DNA of 64,000 bases from Halomonas gemina. GTDB taxonomy: Bacteria > Pseudomonadota > Gammaproteobacteria > Pseudomonadales > Halomonadaceae. Both the position numbers and the translations under genes were made by a program. The DNA lies in contig NZ_JAMJPK010000011.1 of the NCBI RefSeq assembly GCF_023554995.1, positions 20,122-84,121 of the forward strand. Direction: 5' to 3'. A model generated the notes under the pieces. The model did no database searches. It was not told where the DNA came from and saw nothing but the letters and a program-made list of their open reading frames with translations. Below, in pieces: positions 8,398 to 17,302 of the stretch; positions within the stretch are counted from its first letter, which is position 1, and every line of letters starts with the position of its first letter.

Positions 8398-8964
8398 CTA
8401 TCTCGCCGGCAGGAAGCGGTGCCATTCGGTCGAGCTTCCGGCGACGGGCACCACAAACACGACACCAACCGCGGAAGCACTCACCCGCACCACCATTGCA
8501 CCGTCATCCGTCTTGCGGAAGCGATAGGCCATGGACTCGAAGCCACTTGCTTGTTCCGCCATCCAACGCGAGGTTTCCAGCAGCAACCAGCCATCCTCGC
8601 AGCGATAATGCTCCTGACGCAGCAGGAGGCGCGGTTCGACGGAAGCCTGCTCGTCGAGCAATTCGATCCTGAGCGCCACGTCTGCTTCACCCGTGATCCG
8701 CACACGATTCTCGCGCGCCGCAGCGGCGGTGTCTGCAAAGAAATAGCTGGAAAGATGAGGCGGGGAATACTGAGGTGAGCCACCCTTCGGCACTGCTCGC
8801 TCTCCCGCGTTCTGATACACGCCCGCAACAGAGGGGCAGCTATCGCCCTCGGCTGCAGAGAGGCCACCCCATTCCACAGGATAGACGCCGTGTGACGAAC
8901 AACCCGGCATAACGACCGCGGCTACAAGAGCCAGAAACCATGCCGTGCTGGCTGATCGACTCAT
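8398..8964 (-). CDS. Hypothetical lipoprotein
   Basis: A 188-residue protein with a lipoprotein signal peptide: a hydrophobic stretch ending in the lipobox VVMPGC, with Cys22 as the likely lipidated residue. The mature part contains paired cysteines (DSCPSV and EHYRCEDGW) that could form a disulfide. I recognise no domain. It lies alone between the GFA and CDGSH genes on the same strand. The role is unknown. Confidence 0.7.
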   Translation of the reverse strand: MSRSASTAWFLALVAAVVMPGCSSHGVYPVEWGGLSAAEGDSCPSVAGVYQNAGERAVPKGGSPQYSPPHLSSYFFADTAAAARENRVRITGEADVALRIELLDEQASVEPRLLLRQEHYRCEDGWLLLETSRWMAEQASGFESMAYRFRKTDDGAMVVRVSASAVGVVFVVPVAGSSTEWHRFLPAR

Positions 8965-9082
8965 AGGCGATTCCCCTCGGGAAAAGTGTGAGCAAGGCGC
9001 GAGGCGATGCCCTGCCCCTACCCCCCCTTCCCCTCACCGGTTACCGCCAGAGCGGCATCCAAGACATCCGCCGTCGGCCCCT

Positions 9083-9385
9083 TCATAGCCCCGGGCCTTG
9101 CTTGTCGGGACCCGGGTCAGGCGCCTTTTGCCCCACCTGCGCCTGGCTGAACTGCTGGTGGGTGCCGTCGCAGTAAGGCGCATTGCTGGTCTGCTTGCAC
9201 TGGCACAGGAAGGCCTCGCCATCCTGCTCGGCCTCGAACACCTTGGGGCCGAAGCCCGTGCCCTTGTGGGAGCCGTCGCAGAAGGGCTGCGTCTGCGAGT
9301 GGCCGCATGCGCAGAAGGCATACTTCTTGCCCTTCTGCAGCGTGACCGCCTTGGGTTGGTTGTCAGCGATGACCGGCTGGCTCAT
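9083..9385 (-). CDS. Double-CDGSH iron-sulfur domain protein
   Basis: A 100-residue protein with two CDGSH motifs, CACGHSQTQPFCDGSH and CQCKQTSNAPYCDGTH. Each has the C-x-C-x2-S/T-x3-P-x-C-D-G-x-H pattern that binds a [2Fe-2S] cluster. In this family the clusters act in redox or iron-sulfur handling; the partner is unknown. ATG 9385 follows GGAGG at normal spacing. The longer upstream frame is not supported by a ribosome site. Confidence 0.9.
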   Translation of the reverse strand: MSQPVIADNQPKAVTLQKGKKYAFCACGHSQTQPFCDGSHKGTGFGPKVFEAEQDGEAFLCQCKQTSNAPYCDGTHQQFSQAQVGQKAPDPGPDKQGPGL

Positions 9386-9564
9386 GGTGGCCTCCTGGGG
9401 TCGGGGTGGATGTTGCGAGTCTGGATGAGCCCCGGTGGCCTTGGCAATCAGCACCGGGCCCTTGGCGCCAACGGCATGTCGGCTGAGGCGGGCGCAAGGC
9501 GAGCCCCTCGCCCGCCCTATCCGGCTCGGCTAGACTGGAAGGCTTTCCGCCCCAGAGACCCGCC

Positions 9565-10470
9565 ATGCAAGCCACCCTCGAGCAGCGCGCCCTCAAGCTC
9601 TCCATTCTCGTGACCCTGGGGGTCTCCAGCCTCGGGGTCACCTTCGGCCTGCTGGCCGGCTCGCAGTCGATCCTCTTCGACGGCGTCTTCTCCACCATCG
9701 ACGCCGCCATGTCGGGGCTGGCGCTGCTGGTGGCCCGACTCGCCGTGCGCGAGGCCAGCGAGCGCTTCCAGCACGGCTACTGGCACCTGGAGCCGCTGGT
9801 CGCTGCGCTCAACGGCAGCATCCTGATGCTGCTCTGCTTCTATGCCTTTCTCACCGCCCTGCTCGACCTGCGCGAGGGCGGCCGCGAGCTCGCCTTCGAC
9901 CTGGCGATCGGCTACGCGGTGGTGGTGGCCATCGTCTGCTTCGCCATGACCGCCTACCAGCGGCGCATCAACCGCATCGCGGACTCCGAGTTCGTGCGCA
10001 TCGACATGCAGGGCTGGCTGATGGCGGCGCTGATCACCACCTCGCTGCTGCTGGCCTTCATCATCGCCCGCTTCCTGCAAGGCACCGCCTGGGCACACCT
10101 CACCCCCTACGTGGACTCGGTGCTGCTGATGGTGCTGACGGCCAGCTTCATGCCGGTACCCATCGGCATCGTGCGCCGCGCCATGAAGGAGGTGCTGCTG
10201 ATCGCGCCGAGCGGGATCGACCGCGAGGTGCATGCGGCCATGGCGCCGGTGATGGCGCGCGAGGGGCTACTGCACTACTACAGCCACGTGGCCAAGGCCG
10301 GCCGTGGCCACTACATCGAGATCCATATCGTCACCACGCCCGAGTACGGGCAGGGCCAGGGCATCGCCGTGCTCGACGAGATCCGCGAGCAGATCAGCGC
10401 CGGGCTGAGCCCGCCGCCGGAGCGGCGCTGGTTCACCGTGGCCTTCACCGCCGACGAGCGCTGGGCCTGA
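9565..10470 (+). CDS. Cation diffusion facilitator (CDF) family transporter
   Basis: A 301-residue protein with about five to six membrane helices (SLGVTFGLLAGSQSILFDGVF; then two hydrophobic pairs) and a soluble C-terminal domain, the CDF layout. The usual HxxxD of helices 2 and 5 is altered: the first site reads FDGVFSTID and the later one TPYVDSVL. This suggests a subfamily with different metal ligands or selectivity. CDF proteins normally export divalent metals. It stands alone and is convergent with the NUDIX/MBL gene. Confidence 0.82.
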   Translation: MQATLEQRALKLSILVTLGVSSLGVTFGLLAGSQSILFDGVFSTIDAAMSGLALLVARLAVREASERFQHGYWHLEPLVAALNGSILMLLCFYAFLTALLDLREGGRELAFDLAIGYAVVVAIVCFAMTAYQRRINRIADSEFVRIDMQGWLMAALITTSLLLAFIIARFLQGTAWAHLTPYVDSVLLMVLTASFMPVPIGIVRRAMKEVLLIAPSGIDREVHAAMAPVMAREGLLHYYSHVAKAGRGHYIEIHIVTTPEYGQGQGIAVLDEIREQISAGLSPPPERRWFTVAFTADERWA

Positions 10471-10503
10471 GCAGGCTAGCCGGCATTCGCGCGCGACCTC
10501 TCC

Positions 10504-12162
10504 TCACTCCTCCCGGGAGACCCACTGCCCCGCCCGCTGTGCGGCGCGCCCCTCGGCCTCCAGCTTGAGCAGGTGGGCCAGTGCCGAGCGTGCCGCCACT
10601 CCCAGCTTCTCCTCCGGTACGTCGTCGTAGGCGTGGCGTGTCAGCGTCTCCAGGCTCACCGGGGCGTGGCGCGCCAGGGCCCGGCGCACCTTGTGCTCCC
10701 GGGCCAGGCGGTGGGTGACCAGGAAGTCGATAGCGGCGTGGGCCTCACCGATCAGGAAGCCGTGGCCCGGGGCGATGGTGTCGAAGGGCTCCTCCCCCAG
10801 GGCATTCAGGGCTTCCAGGTAGGCGGCCATGTCGCCGTCCGGCGGGTTGATCACCACCGTGGAGCCCTGCATCACCTGGTCGCCGGCGAACAGCAGTCGC
10901 GCGGGCTCCAGCAGGTAGCAGAGATGGTTGGAGGCGTGACCCGGCGTATGCAGCACCTTGAGCGAACCCGCGGGCGTTTCGAGGCGCTCGCCGTGGCGAG
11001 GCCGGTGGTCGGGCACGAAGCCGGCGTCCTGGCTGGCCCCGGGCGGCGGCGGCAGGCCCACCAGCCGGGCGCTGGTGCGCGCCTTGAGCCAGGCCGCTCC
11101 CGGCGAGTGGTCGATATGGGTGTGGGTCACCAGCACCCGGGAGAGCCGCCCGCCGGCCAGTGCCAGCAGCCGCTCCAGGTGGGCCGGCTCCGCAGGGCCG
11201 GGGTCGATCACCAGATGGTCATCGCCGTCGCCCAGCAGGTAGCTGTTGGTACCGGGGCCGGTCATCGCGCCTGAGTTGGGGGCGGTGACCCGGATCACCC
11301 CCGGCGCCAGTTCGACCGCCCGGCCGGGCTCGATCTCGGCGCTGGCCATGCCCCGGCGCTGCGGGTCCAGGCGGCGCACCTCCGCATAGGCCGGGGCATC
11401 CGGCTCCACCTGCCAGGCGGCGCCGCCCTTGCGGGCTGGCCAGGGGCGGCTGGGACGCGGCGTCGGCGGGTTGGCATGGGCGTAACGCAGCAGCGCCTCG
11501 GCGGTCGCAAAGTCGGCGAGCAGGCGCAGGGTGCGCAGGGTGGGATAGCCCAGCGCGAGCCGGCCCCGGCGGTGATCCGCCAGCACATCGGCGGGCGTGC
11601 GCCAGGCGTGGGCGATGGTCTCGCTGCCGTCGTGCGCCGCCTGCTGCCCCGGCGGCGCCAGGGCCACGAAGAAGCGCGTATCGAAGCGTCGCGGCGCGCC
11701 CCGGGGCGTGACCCAGTGGCCCAGGTAGGCCAGCCGATCGAGGGGCAGCACCAGCCCGTGGTGTTCGCACAGTTCGCGGAAGTCGACCTCGCCGCGGCAC
11801 AGTGCTTCACGGCCTGCGCTCAGGACAGGATGATCGCCAGGCAACGCACGGCCCCGATCGTCCAGCGCCGGCAGCAGGCCCGCCTCCTCGAGGCATTCGC
11901 GCAGTGCCGCGATCATGTAGTCGGCCCCGCCCTCATCGAGGCTCAGGGTCTGGCTGATGGCGGCGTCGCCACGGCCCGAGGCGCAGGCCCGCACGTCCGG
12001 GTCCTGGGGGTCCACGGCACCGCCGGGGAAGACGAAGTAGCCGGGCAGGAAGGCCGCCTGCCAGGTGCGCTGCAGCACCAGGACCTCGAGCCCCCGGTCG
12101 CTGTCGCGCACCAGGGCGAGGGTCGCGGCGGGACGAATCTCGGTCATGCGCGCTCCCGCCAT
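10504..12162 (-). CDS. NUDIX hydrolase / MBL-fold hydrolase fusion
   Basis: A 552-residue two-domain protein. Residues 1-250 form a NUDIX domain (FPGGAVDPQDPD, and the Nudix box end AALRECLEEAGLL). Residues 275-500 form a metallo-beta-lactamase domain of the LACTB2 type (THTHIDHSPGAAWL, HTPGHASNHLCYLL, FAGDQVMQ, APGHG). A winged-helix-like C-terminal tail follows. The usual NUDIX box is partly degenerate. Its start overlaps the thioesterase stop (TGATG), so the two genes are probably translationally coupled. NUDIX plus thioesterase suggests acyl-CoA or nucleotide housekeeping, but the substrate is unknown. Confidence 0.88.
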   Translation of the reverse strand: MAGARMTEIRPAATLALVRDSDRGLEVLVLQRTWQAAFLPGYFVFPGGAVDPQDPDVRACASGRGDAAISQTLSLDEGGADYMIAALRECLEEAGLLPALDDRGRALPGDHPVLSAGREALCRGEVDFRELCEHHGLVLPLDRLAYLGHWVTPRGAPRRFDTRFFVALAPPGQQAAHDGSETIAHAWRTPADVLADHRRGRLALGYPTLRTLRLLADFATAEALLRYAHANPPTPRPSRPWPARKGGAAWQVEPDAPAYAEVRRLDPQRRGMASAEIEPGRAVELAPGVIRVTAPNSGAMTGPGTNSYLLGDGDDHLVIDPGPAEPAHLERLLALAGGRLSRVLVTHTHIDHSPGAAWLKARTSARLVGLPPPPGASQDAGFVPDHRPRHGERLETPAGSLKVLHTPGHASNHLCYLLEPARLLFAGDQVMQGSTVVINPPDGDMAAYLEALNALGEEPFDTIAPGHGFLIGEAHAAIDFLVTHRLAREHKVRRALARHAPVSLETLTRHAYDDVPEEKLGVAARSALAHLLKLEAEGRAAQRAGQWVSREE

Positions 12163-12608
12163 CAGCGCGGCCTGACCACGGCCAGGGTCATCGTGGCCTT
12201 GGCCACCAGGGTGGCGCCCTCCTCGCCACCATACACCTCCGACTCGGCGACGATCAGGGTGCGGCCGGGCTTGAGCACCCGCCCCACGCAGCGCAGTTCA
12301 GGCCCGCGGGCCGAGCGCAGCAGGTTGATCTTGAACTCGGCGGTGAGCACGATCGCCCCGGCCGGGATCAGGGTGGCACCGGCGGCCCCGGCGGTGTGGT
12401 CCGCCATGGTGGCCAGCACGCCGGCATGCACGAAGCCATCCTGCTGCTGGTGGTCCTCGCGCACCGCCAGGCGCGTCACGCAAAGGCCCGGGGCGATCTC
12501 CTCGGCCTCGATGCCGAGCGAGCGGATGAAGGGCGCCGCCTGGAAGATGCGCTCCACCTCGGTCCGATAGTCGGGGTTGGCCGGCGGGAAGTCGGGGGCC
12601 CGGGTCAT
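12162..12608 (-). CDS. PaaI-family hotdog thioesterase
   Basis: A 148-residue single hotdog domain. It has VTRLAVREDHQQQDGFVHAG, the HAG-containing stretch before helix 1 where PaaI enzymes place the catalytic loop, then ATMADHTAGAAGATL and LTAEFKINLLR. It is likely to hydrolyse an acyl-CoA thioester. ATG 12608 follows AGGAG at 8 bases. The stop overlaps the next start by one base, so it forms an operon with the NUDIX/MBL gene. Confidence 0.87.
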   Translation of the reverse strand: MTRAPDFPPANPDYRTEVERIFQAAPFIRSLGIEAEEIAPGLCVTRLAVREDHQQQDGFVHAGVLATMADHTAGAAGATLIPAGAIVLTAEFKINLLRSARGPELRCVGRVLKPGRTLIVAESEVYGGEEGATLVAKATMTLAVVRPR

Positions 12609-12772
12609 GGGACGGCTCCTTGTGGTGATTGTCTCAGCCATCAGCAATACCATGCCGGACACGCCCGGCCCATTGGTCGATGGCAGGGGGCGTGGAGGGA
12701 CCGACTGGACATCCCGGGGTACCTGAACGACGCTTCACGAGACCCTGCCCACGCCGCCCCGAGAACGCCAGC

Positions 12773-13204
12773 ATGCCGCAATACCACAACGATGCCACCC
12801 TGCCCCTGCCGCTCTTCCCCGGCAGCCATATGGTGATCGACGACGCCTACGTCTTCCTCTCGGGGCTGACCGCCGAGGATATCCAGGGCGGCGAGACGGT
12901 GATCGGCGACATGGCCGAGGAGACCCGCCTGGTAATGCGCAGCCTCCAGCGCATGCTGGCCACCGCCGGCTGCGACATGGAGGACGTGGTGCGGGTCGAC
13001 GTGCACATCACCGACCTCGACCTGATCCGCGACATGGACGCCGCCTACGCCGAATTCTTCGACGCCCACCGCTACCCGGCACGCACCTGCACCCAGTCGC
13101 CCCGCCTCTACGGCGGCGCCCACGTGGAGATCACCGTGATGGCGCGACGCCCCGCCGGCAGCAAGGAGACCCCGGCCTCGGAGGCGGAGCCGTCAGGCAA
13201 CTGA
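12773..13204 (+). CDS. RidA (YjgF/YER057c/UK114) family protein
   Basis: A 143-residue protein with the RidA fold. GHSM-type N-terminus, VFLSGLT, then VVRVDVHITDLDLIRDMDAAYAEFF, and the C-terminal block YPARTCTQSPRLYGGAHVEI with the conserved Arg before the cysteine. Classical RidA hydrolyses reactive enamines and imines; members differing around this loop have other roles. The start was chosen where similarity begins (ATG 12773), although its ribosome site is weak. A charged C-terminal tail of about 15 residues is extra. Confidence 0.87.
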   Translation: MPQYHNDATLPLPLFPGSHMVIDDAYVFLSGLTAEDIQGGETVIGDMAEETRLVMRSLQRMLATAGCDMEDVVRVDVHITDLDLIRDMDAAYAEFFDAHRYPARTCTQSPRLYGGAHVEITVMARRPAGSKETPASEAEPSGN

Positions 13205-13219
13205 AGAGCGGCTCGGGAG

Positions 13220-14242
13220 TCACTGCAGCGTCAGGCGCAGGCCGCGAAAACGCCGACGATACGCCCGCGGGGTGAGCCCCACGCGCCGACCGAACAGGCG
13301 CCGAAAGAAGCTCGGGTCGGCATAGCCGACCTGCTCGGCCACCGCCTCAATGGGCTCGTCGCCGCTCTCCAGGATCTGCTTGGCCTCCTCGAGGCGCAGG
13401 GTGTGCACATAGTCCATGGGCGTCATGCCGGTAGCGGCCTTGAAGCGACGCTTGAAGGAGCGCTCGGTCAGCCCGCTGCGGCGGACCATGCCGGCCACCG
13501 GCGAGTGGGCATCGTAGTGCTGGGCGACCCATACCTGGGCCTCGCTGATCAGCGCGTCCTCCACCTGTCGGGCGGCGGTCAGGGCCGCATAGGGCTGCTG
13601 GCCCTCGTGGTGCCAGTCGATCAGGAAGATCCGCGACAGGTGCATCGCCTCGTCCACCCCCACCAGCCGCGCCACCAGGAACAGCGCCAGGTCGATCCAG
13701 GTGGTGCCTCCGCCGGCCATGATCAGGCGGCCCCCCTCGCCGCTGACCACCAGGGCGCGATGGGCATGCACGCACACCTCCGGATGCTGACGGGCCAGGG
13801 CATCGCAGTAGGCCCAGTGGGTGGTGGCATCCTGCCCGGCGAGCAGCCCCGTCTCGGCGAGCAGCAGCGAGCCGGTGCAGGCCGCAGCCAGCAGGGCCCC
13901 GCGTCCGTGGCAGGCCAGTAGCCAGGCCAGTTCCGGGTCGTAGTGCCCTTCCAGCCTGGCGCCGGGCACCACCAGCAGGTCGGGAATGCAGATGGCCGTC
14001 GGCGCCCGACAGTCGGCCAGCGCTCCGTCCGGCTCGATCCAGGCCCCGTTGCGGGTGCGAAAGCCCCGCCCGTCGCGGGAGACGATCAGCGGGTACAGCA
14101 ACGACACCCCGGGGCGCCCGTGCATCAGCAGCTCCCAGTCGCGGCCGGCCGACCCGAAGAGGTCGAACATGCCATAGAGGGTGGAGGCGGTGGTCTCGGG
14201 CACCGCCAGGATGGCGACCTGAGTGGCGGATTCAATCGTCAT
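13220..14242 (-). CDS. GlxA-family AraC-type transcriptional regulator
   Basis: About 340 residues. An N-terminal DJ-1/PfpI-like domain has VAILAVPETTASTLYGMFDLF and the cysteine nucleophile-like segment LLAAACTGSLLLAETGLLAG. A C-terminal AraC double helix-turn-helix has RSFKRRFKAATGMTPMDYVH and VAEQVGYADPSFFRRLFGRR. It is divergent from the methyltransferase gene, and the intergenic region holds a large inverted repeat and two AATCCCTAA direct repeats that could be its operator. ATG 14242 is where family similarity begins; its ribosome site is weak. Confidence 0.88.
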   Translation of the reverse strand: MTIESATQVAILAVPETTASTLYGMFDLFGSAGRDWELLMHGRPGVSLLYPLIVSRDGRGFRTRNGAWIEPDGALADCRAPTAICIPDLLVVPGARLEGHYDPELAWLLACHGRGALLAAACTGSLLLAETGLLAGQDATTHWAYCDALARQHPEVCVHAHRALVVSGEGGRLIMAGGGTTWIDLALFLVARLVGVDEAMHLSRIFLIDWHHEGQQPYAALTAARQVEDALISEAQVWVAQHYDAHSPVAGMVRRSGLTERSFKRRFKAATGMTPMDYVHTLRLEEAKQILESGDEPIEAVAEQVGYADPSFFRRLFGRRVGLTPRAYRRRFRGLRLTLQ

Positions 14243-14300
14243 GGCAGAAAACACCCCTTTGCGGCGCAATCCCCTTTCGTTGCGATGCCGTTCCCGCCGT

Positions 14301-14362
14301 AGGGTTCTCCTGTACGCCAACAACAATCCCTAAGAATAATCCCTAAACATCAGGAGAACCCT
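14301..14362 (+). promoter_or_regulatory. 12-bp perfect inverted repeat covering the methyltransferase ribosome site
   Basis: AGGGTTCTCCTG at 14301-14312 is exactly complementary to CAGGAGAACCCT at 14351-14362. The second arm contains the Shine-Dalgarno AGGAG for ATG 14364. In the mRNA the two arms would form a hairpin that hides the ribosome site. The loop contains AATCCCTAA twice (14325 and 14338), 13 bases apart, like AraC-type half-sites. Confidence 0.6.
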
Positions 14363-14363
14363 C

Positions 14364-15449
14364 ATGTGCAACGTCCATTCCCTTCCTGCGACCGAGGCCG
14401 ACAGCAGCGCCTTCGAGGCCCGGCTGGTCAATGCCCTCAACGAGAGCGGGCTGATGCTGCTTACCGCCATCGGCCACCGCACCGGCCTCTTCGCGGCCCT
14501 GACCGGCCAGCCGCCCCTCACCAGCCAGCAGCTGGCGGAGCGCGCCGGGCTCGACGAGCGCTACGTCCGCGAATGGCTCGGCGGCCTGGTCGCCGGCGGC
14601 GTGATCGCCACCGACCCGGCCGACGGCACCTATCGCCTCCCCGATGCCCACGCCGAGCTGCTCACCGACCAGGGAGCGGCCAACCTCGCCGTCTATGCTC
14701 AGTTTATCTCGCTGTTGGGCAGTGTGGAGGACGACGTGGTCCGCTGCTTCCGCGAGGGAGGTGGTGTGCCCTACTCACGCTATCCGCGCTTCCAGGAGGT
14801 GATGGCCAGCGACAGCGGCCAGACGGTGCTGCCGGCGCTGTTCGACGCCATCCTGCCCCTGGCGCCGGGGCTCATCGAGCGGCTCGAGTCGGGCATCCGG
14901 GTGCTGGACTGCGCCTGCGGCCGCGGCCGCGCCTTGCTGGCCATGGCCGAGCGCTTCCCGGCCAGCCGCTTCGTCGGCTACGACCTCTCCGGAGAGGCCA
15001 TCGCCTGGGCACGGGAACAGGCCCGGGCGGCCGGGCTCGATAACCTCAACTTCGAGGTGCGTGACCTGAGCGACTTCGACGTCAGCGCCGAGCCCAACGC
15101 CTTCGAGCTGGTGACCACCTTCGACGGCATCCACGACCAGGCCCGGCCGAGAAGCCTGCTCAAGGGCATCCACCGCAGCCTGGCGCCTGACGGCGTCTAC
15201 CTGGTCCAGGACATCCATGCCTCGAGTCACCACCACCTGGACCAGGATCACCCGCTGGGGACGATGCTCTATGCCGTCTCGGTCAGCCACTGCATGACGG
15301 TCTCACTGGCCCAGGGTGGCGAGGGGCTCGGCACCATGTGGGGCCGCGAACGGGCGCTGGCCTACCTGGAGGAGGCGGGCTTCCGGGACATCCGGGTCCA
15401 TCAGCTGGAGCACGACATCCAGAACGACTACTTCGTCTGTCGGCCCTGA
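14364..15449 (+). CDS. SAM-dependent methyltransferase with N-terminal winged helix
   Basis: A 361-residue protein. The N-terminal winged-helix domain has LTSQQLAERAGLDERYVREW. A class I methyltransferase domain follows, with SAM motif I VLDCACGRGRAL and motif II-like FVGYDLSGEAI. The C-terminal half contains TFDGIHDQARP and the His-rich QDIHASSHHHLDQDHP, which could bind metal. The layout resembles the Rv2258c group of methyltransferases. The substrate is unknown. Divergence from a GlxA regulator suggests that it is the regulated target. Confidence 0.85.
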   Translation: MCNVHSLPATEADSSAFEARLVNALNESGLMLLTAIGHRTGLFAALTGQPPLTSQQLAERAGLDERYVREWLGGLVAGGVIATDPADGTYRLPDAHAELLTDQGAANLAVYAQFISLLGSVEDDVVRCFREGGGVPYSRYPRFQEVMASDSGQTVLPALFDAILPLAPGLIERLESGIRVLDCACGRGRALLAMAERFPASRFVGYDLSGEAIAWAREQARAAGLDNLNFEVRDLSDFDVSAEPNAFELVTTFDGIHDQARPRSLLKGIHRSLAPDGVYLVQDIHASSHHHLDQDHPLGTMLYAVSVSHCMTVSLAQGGEGLGTMWGRERALAYLEEAGFRDIRVHQLEHDIQNDYFVCRP

Positions 15450-15475
15450 CGGGGCGCCGCGACGAGCGGCAGAAA

Positions 15476-15507
15476 CAGGCCCGCCCGGCAATCGCCGGAC
15501 GGGCCTG
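15476..15507. terminator. Bidirectional hairpin between convergent genes
   Basis: CAGGCCCG-CCCGGC and GCCGG-A-CGGGCCTG form a long GC stem around AATC. It lies just past the methyltransferase stop and abuts the end of the MscS gene. Confidence 0.65.
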
Positions 15508-15508
15508 G

Positions 15509-17257
15509 TCATTCGGCTGAAGGCTCGCCCCCGGGAGATGGCGGCTCATCGACCTCCTGCACCGTGGCTGGCCGCCGGATCCGACGCTTGGCCGGGGTAT
15601 CGCCCCGGGCGATGTCGTGGTGGCTGAGCACCACCACCTCCCTGGGCCACCACTCGGGATGGTGGTCGCGGATGAAGGCCAGCAGCTTCTCCCGGACCTT
15701 CGCCTCCGCTTCCCAGGCACCTACGGCCTCGGGGCCCATCAGATAGAAGGAGACCTCCTGGGTGGCCTCATGCTGGCCGGTGACGAAACAAGCCAGTTTA
15801 TGGTGATCGATGACCTGCTCCTCGGCCATCGCGAACTCCTTGAACTTCTCCCTCAAGGTGGCCACATCGGCGCTGAGATGAAGCCTAAGCACGATGGTCC
15901 GGTAGAGCTTGGCATGCTTCGCGGAAAGGTTCTCGTAGGGCTTCGAGACGAAGTACTTCACCGGTACGATCAGGCGCCGCTCGTCCCAGGTCCTCAGGCG
16001 GATGAAGGTATAGTAGATGGCTTCCACGTAACTCCACTGGTCCTCGAAGACCACCAGGTCGCCGATGCGGATCGCCTTGGTCAGGGAGACCTGGAAGGAG
16101 GCCAGGATGTTGCCGAGCACGGCCTGGCCTGCGACCCCCACCAGCACCGTCAAGACACTGGCCGACGCCAGCAGTGTCATTCCGATCGTCTCGAAGAAAC
16201 TGACCTGAGCGATGACGTAGATCACCACGACCAGCACGGTGACCAGGATCACGGCACGACGCAGCGCATAGAGGGTGGTCAGCAGCTTGCGCTCGTCGCG
16301 GTGCCGGGTGTCGTCGATCTCGCCCACCAGCAGGCGCGTCATCCTGATCAGCAGGGTATCCACGAGCCGCACCGCGATCAGGCCGATGCCCCACGCCATG
16401 ATGATGATCAGCACCACCCCGAGGGTGGCGGTGACCATGCCCGAGAAGGAGACCACGTAGTCGAGCAGCCACTGTGCCAGCAGCGCCATGGCGATGAAGG
16501 CCAGGGGCAGCCGGATCATCTGCGAAAAGACGCTGGCAAGCCCCGCGGGCAGGCTGCGGGTCAGCAGGCCCATCAGGGCATGGGTGAACCATCCCACCGC
16601 CCCGGTGATGACCAGGAAGATCGGGATGGCGAGCCACTCCCATAGCTCCAGCTTGCCGATGGAGGTATGCAAGCGCTCGGGGAGATGGCTCTCCAGCCAG
16701 GAGGGACCATATTCCTCGTAGAGCTTGGGGATCGCGGTGATCGTCTCCGGGGCGATCAACCAGACGGGATCCTGCTCGCCCGCCCGGTAGCGGGCCACGC
16801 GCACCTCATAGCTCTGCCCGTCGGCTTCGAGGGTGGCCAGCTTGAGGTTTCGGCGGGTCTGGCCGGCGCGGGAGCTCTGGCCCGAGCCATCCTCGACCAT
16901 GGCATCCTGACGCGCGGAAAGGTCGGAGATGTCGAGCCATTCGCCCCGCTGGAGGACTTCGGCGAGCTGCCTGGCCAGCACGGCGCCTCGCGCGGCCTGT
17001 TCATCGGGGGTCAGGTCGAACAGGTTGAGGAGATGCGCCGCAGCCGCATAGTCTTCCTGGTCGGTCAATTCCAGGAAGCTGCGTACCGCGTCCCGCGGCG
17101 TCTGGCGATTGACCTCCTCGGGCGGCTGGCCGAGGCCGGCATTCAGCGAGTCGACGCTGAACCAGCGGCTTTCCTCCCCGTCCTCCTCCTGGGCATGCCC
17201 CAGGCAGGAGACGGCCAGCAACACCAGCAGCAGGAACCCTACGAGTGGGGTCTTCAT
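15509..17257 (-). CDS. MscS-type mechanosensitive channel with periplasmic N-terminal domain
   Basis: A 582-residue protein. It has a signal peptide (GFLLLVLLAVSCLGHAQ) and a soluble periplasmic domain of about 170 residues (AAAAHLLNLFDL). Four or more membrane helices follow, then the pore-lining helix region TVLVGVAGQAVLGNILASF with its glycine/alanine pattern. The cytoplasmic beta domain has IRIGDLVVFEDQ. These releases protect cells from hypo-osmotic shock. The larger N-terminus places it with the bigger MscS homologues rather than E. coli MscS itself. It is probably independent of the transpeptidase gene upstream (45 bases). Confidence 0.9.
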   Translation of the reverse strand: MKTPLVGFLLLVLLAVSCLGHAQEEDGEESRWFSVDSLNAGLGQPPEEVNRQTPRDAVRSFLELTDQEDYAAAAHLLNLFDLTPDEQAARGAVLARQLAEVLQRGEWLDISDLSARQDAMVEDGSGQSSRAGQTRRNLKLATLEADGQSYEVRVARYRAGEQDPVWLIAPETITAIPKLYEEYGPSWLESHLPERLHTSIGKLELWEWLAIPIFLVITGAVGWFTHALMGLLTRSLPAGLASVFSQMIRLPLAFIAMALLAQWLLDYVVSFSGMVTATLGVVLIIIMAWGIGLIAVRLVDTLLIRMTRLLVGEIDDTRHRDERKLLTTLYALRRAVILVTVLVVVIYVIAQVSFFETIGMTLLASASVLTVLVGVAGQAVLGNILASFQVSLTKAIRIGDLVVFEDQWSYVEAIYYTFIRLRTWDERRLIVPVKYFVSKPYENLSAKHAKLYRTIVLRLHLSADVATLREKFKEFAMAEEQVIDHHKLACFVTGQHEATQEVSFYLMGPEAVGAWEAEAKVREKLLAFIRDHHPEWWPREVVVLSHHDIARGDTPAKRRIRRPATVQEVDEPPSPGGEPSAE

Positions 17258-17302
17258 ACGCGTCCTTCCCGGGTTGTCGGAAATTCCCTTTTCCGGCTGT
17301 CG

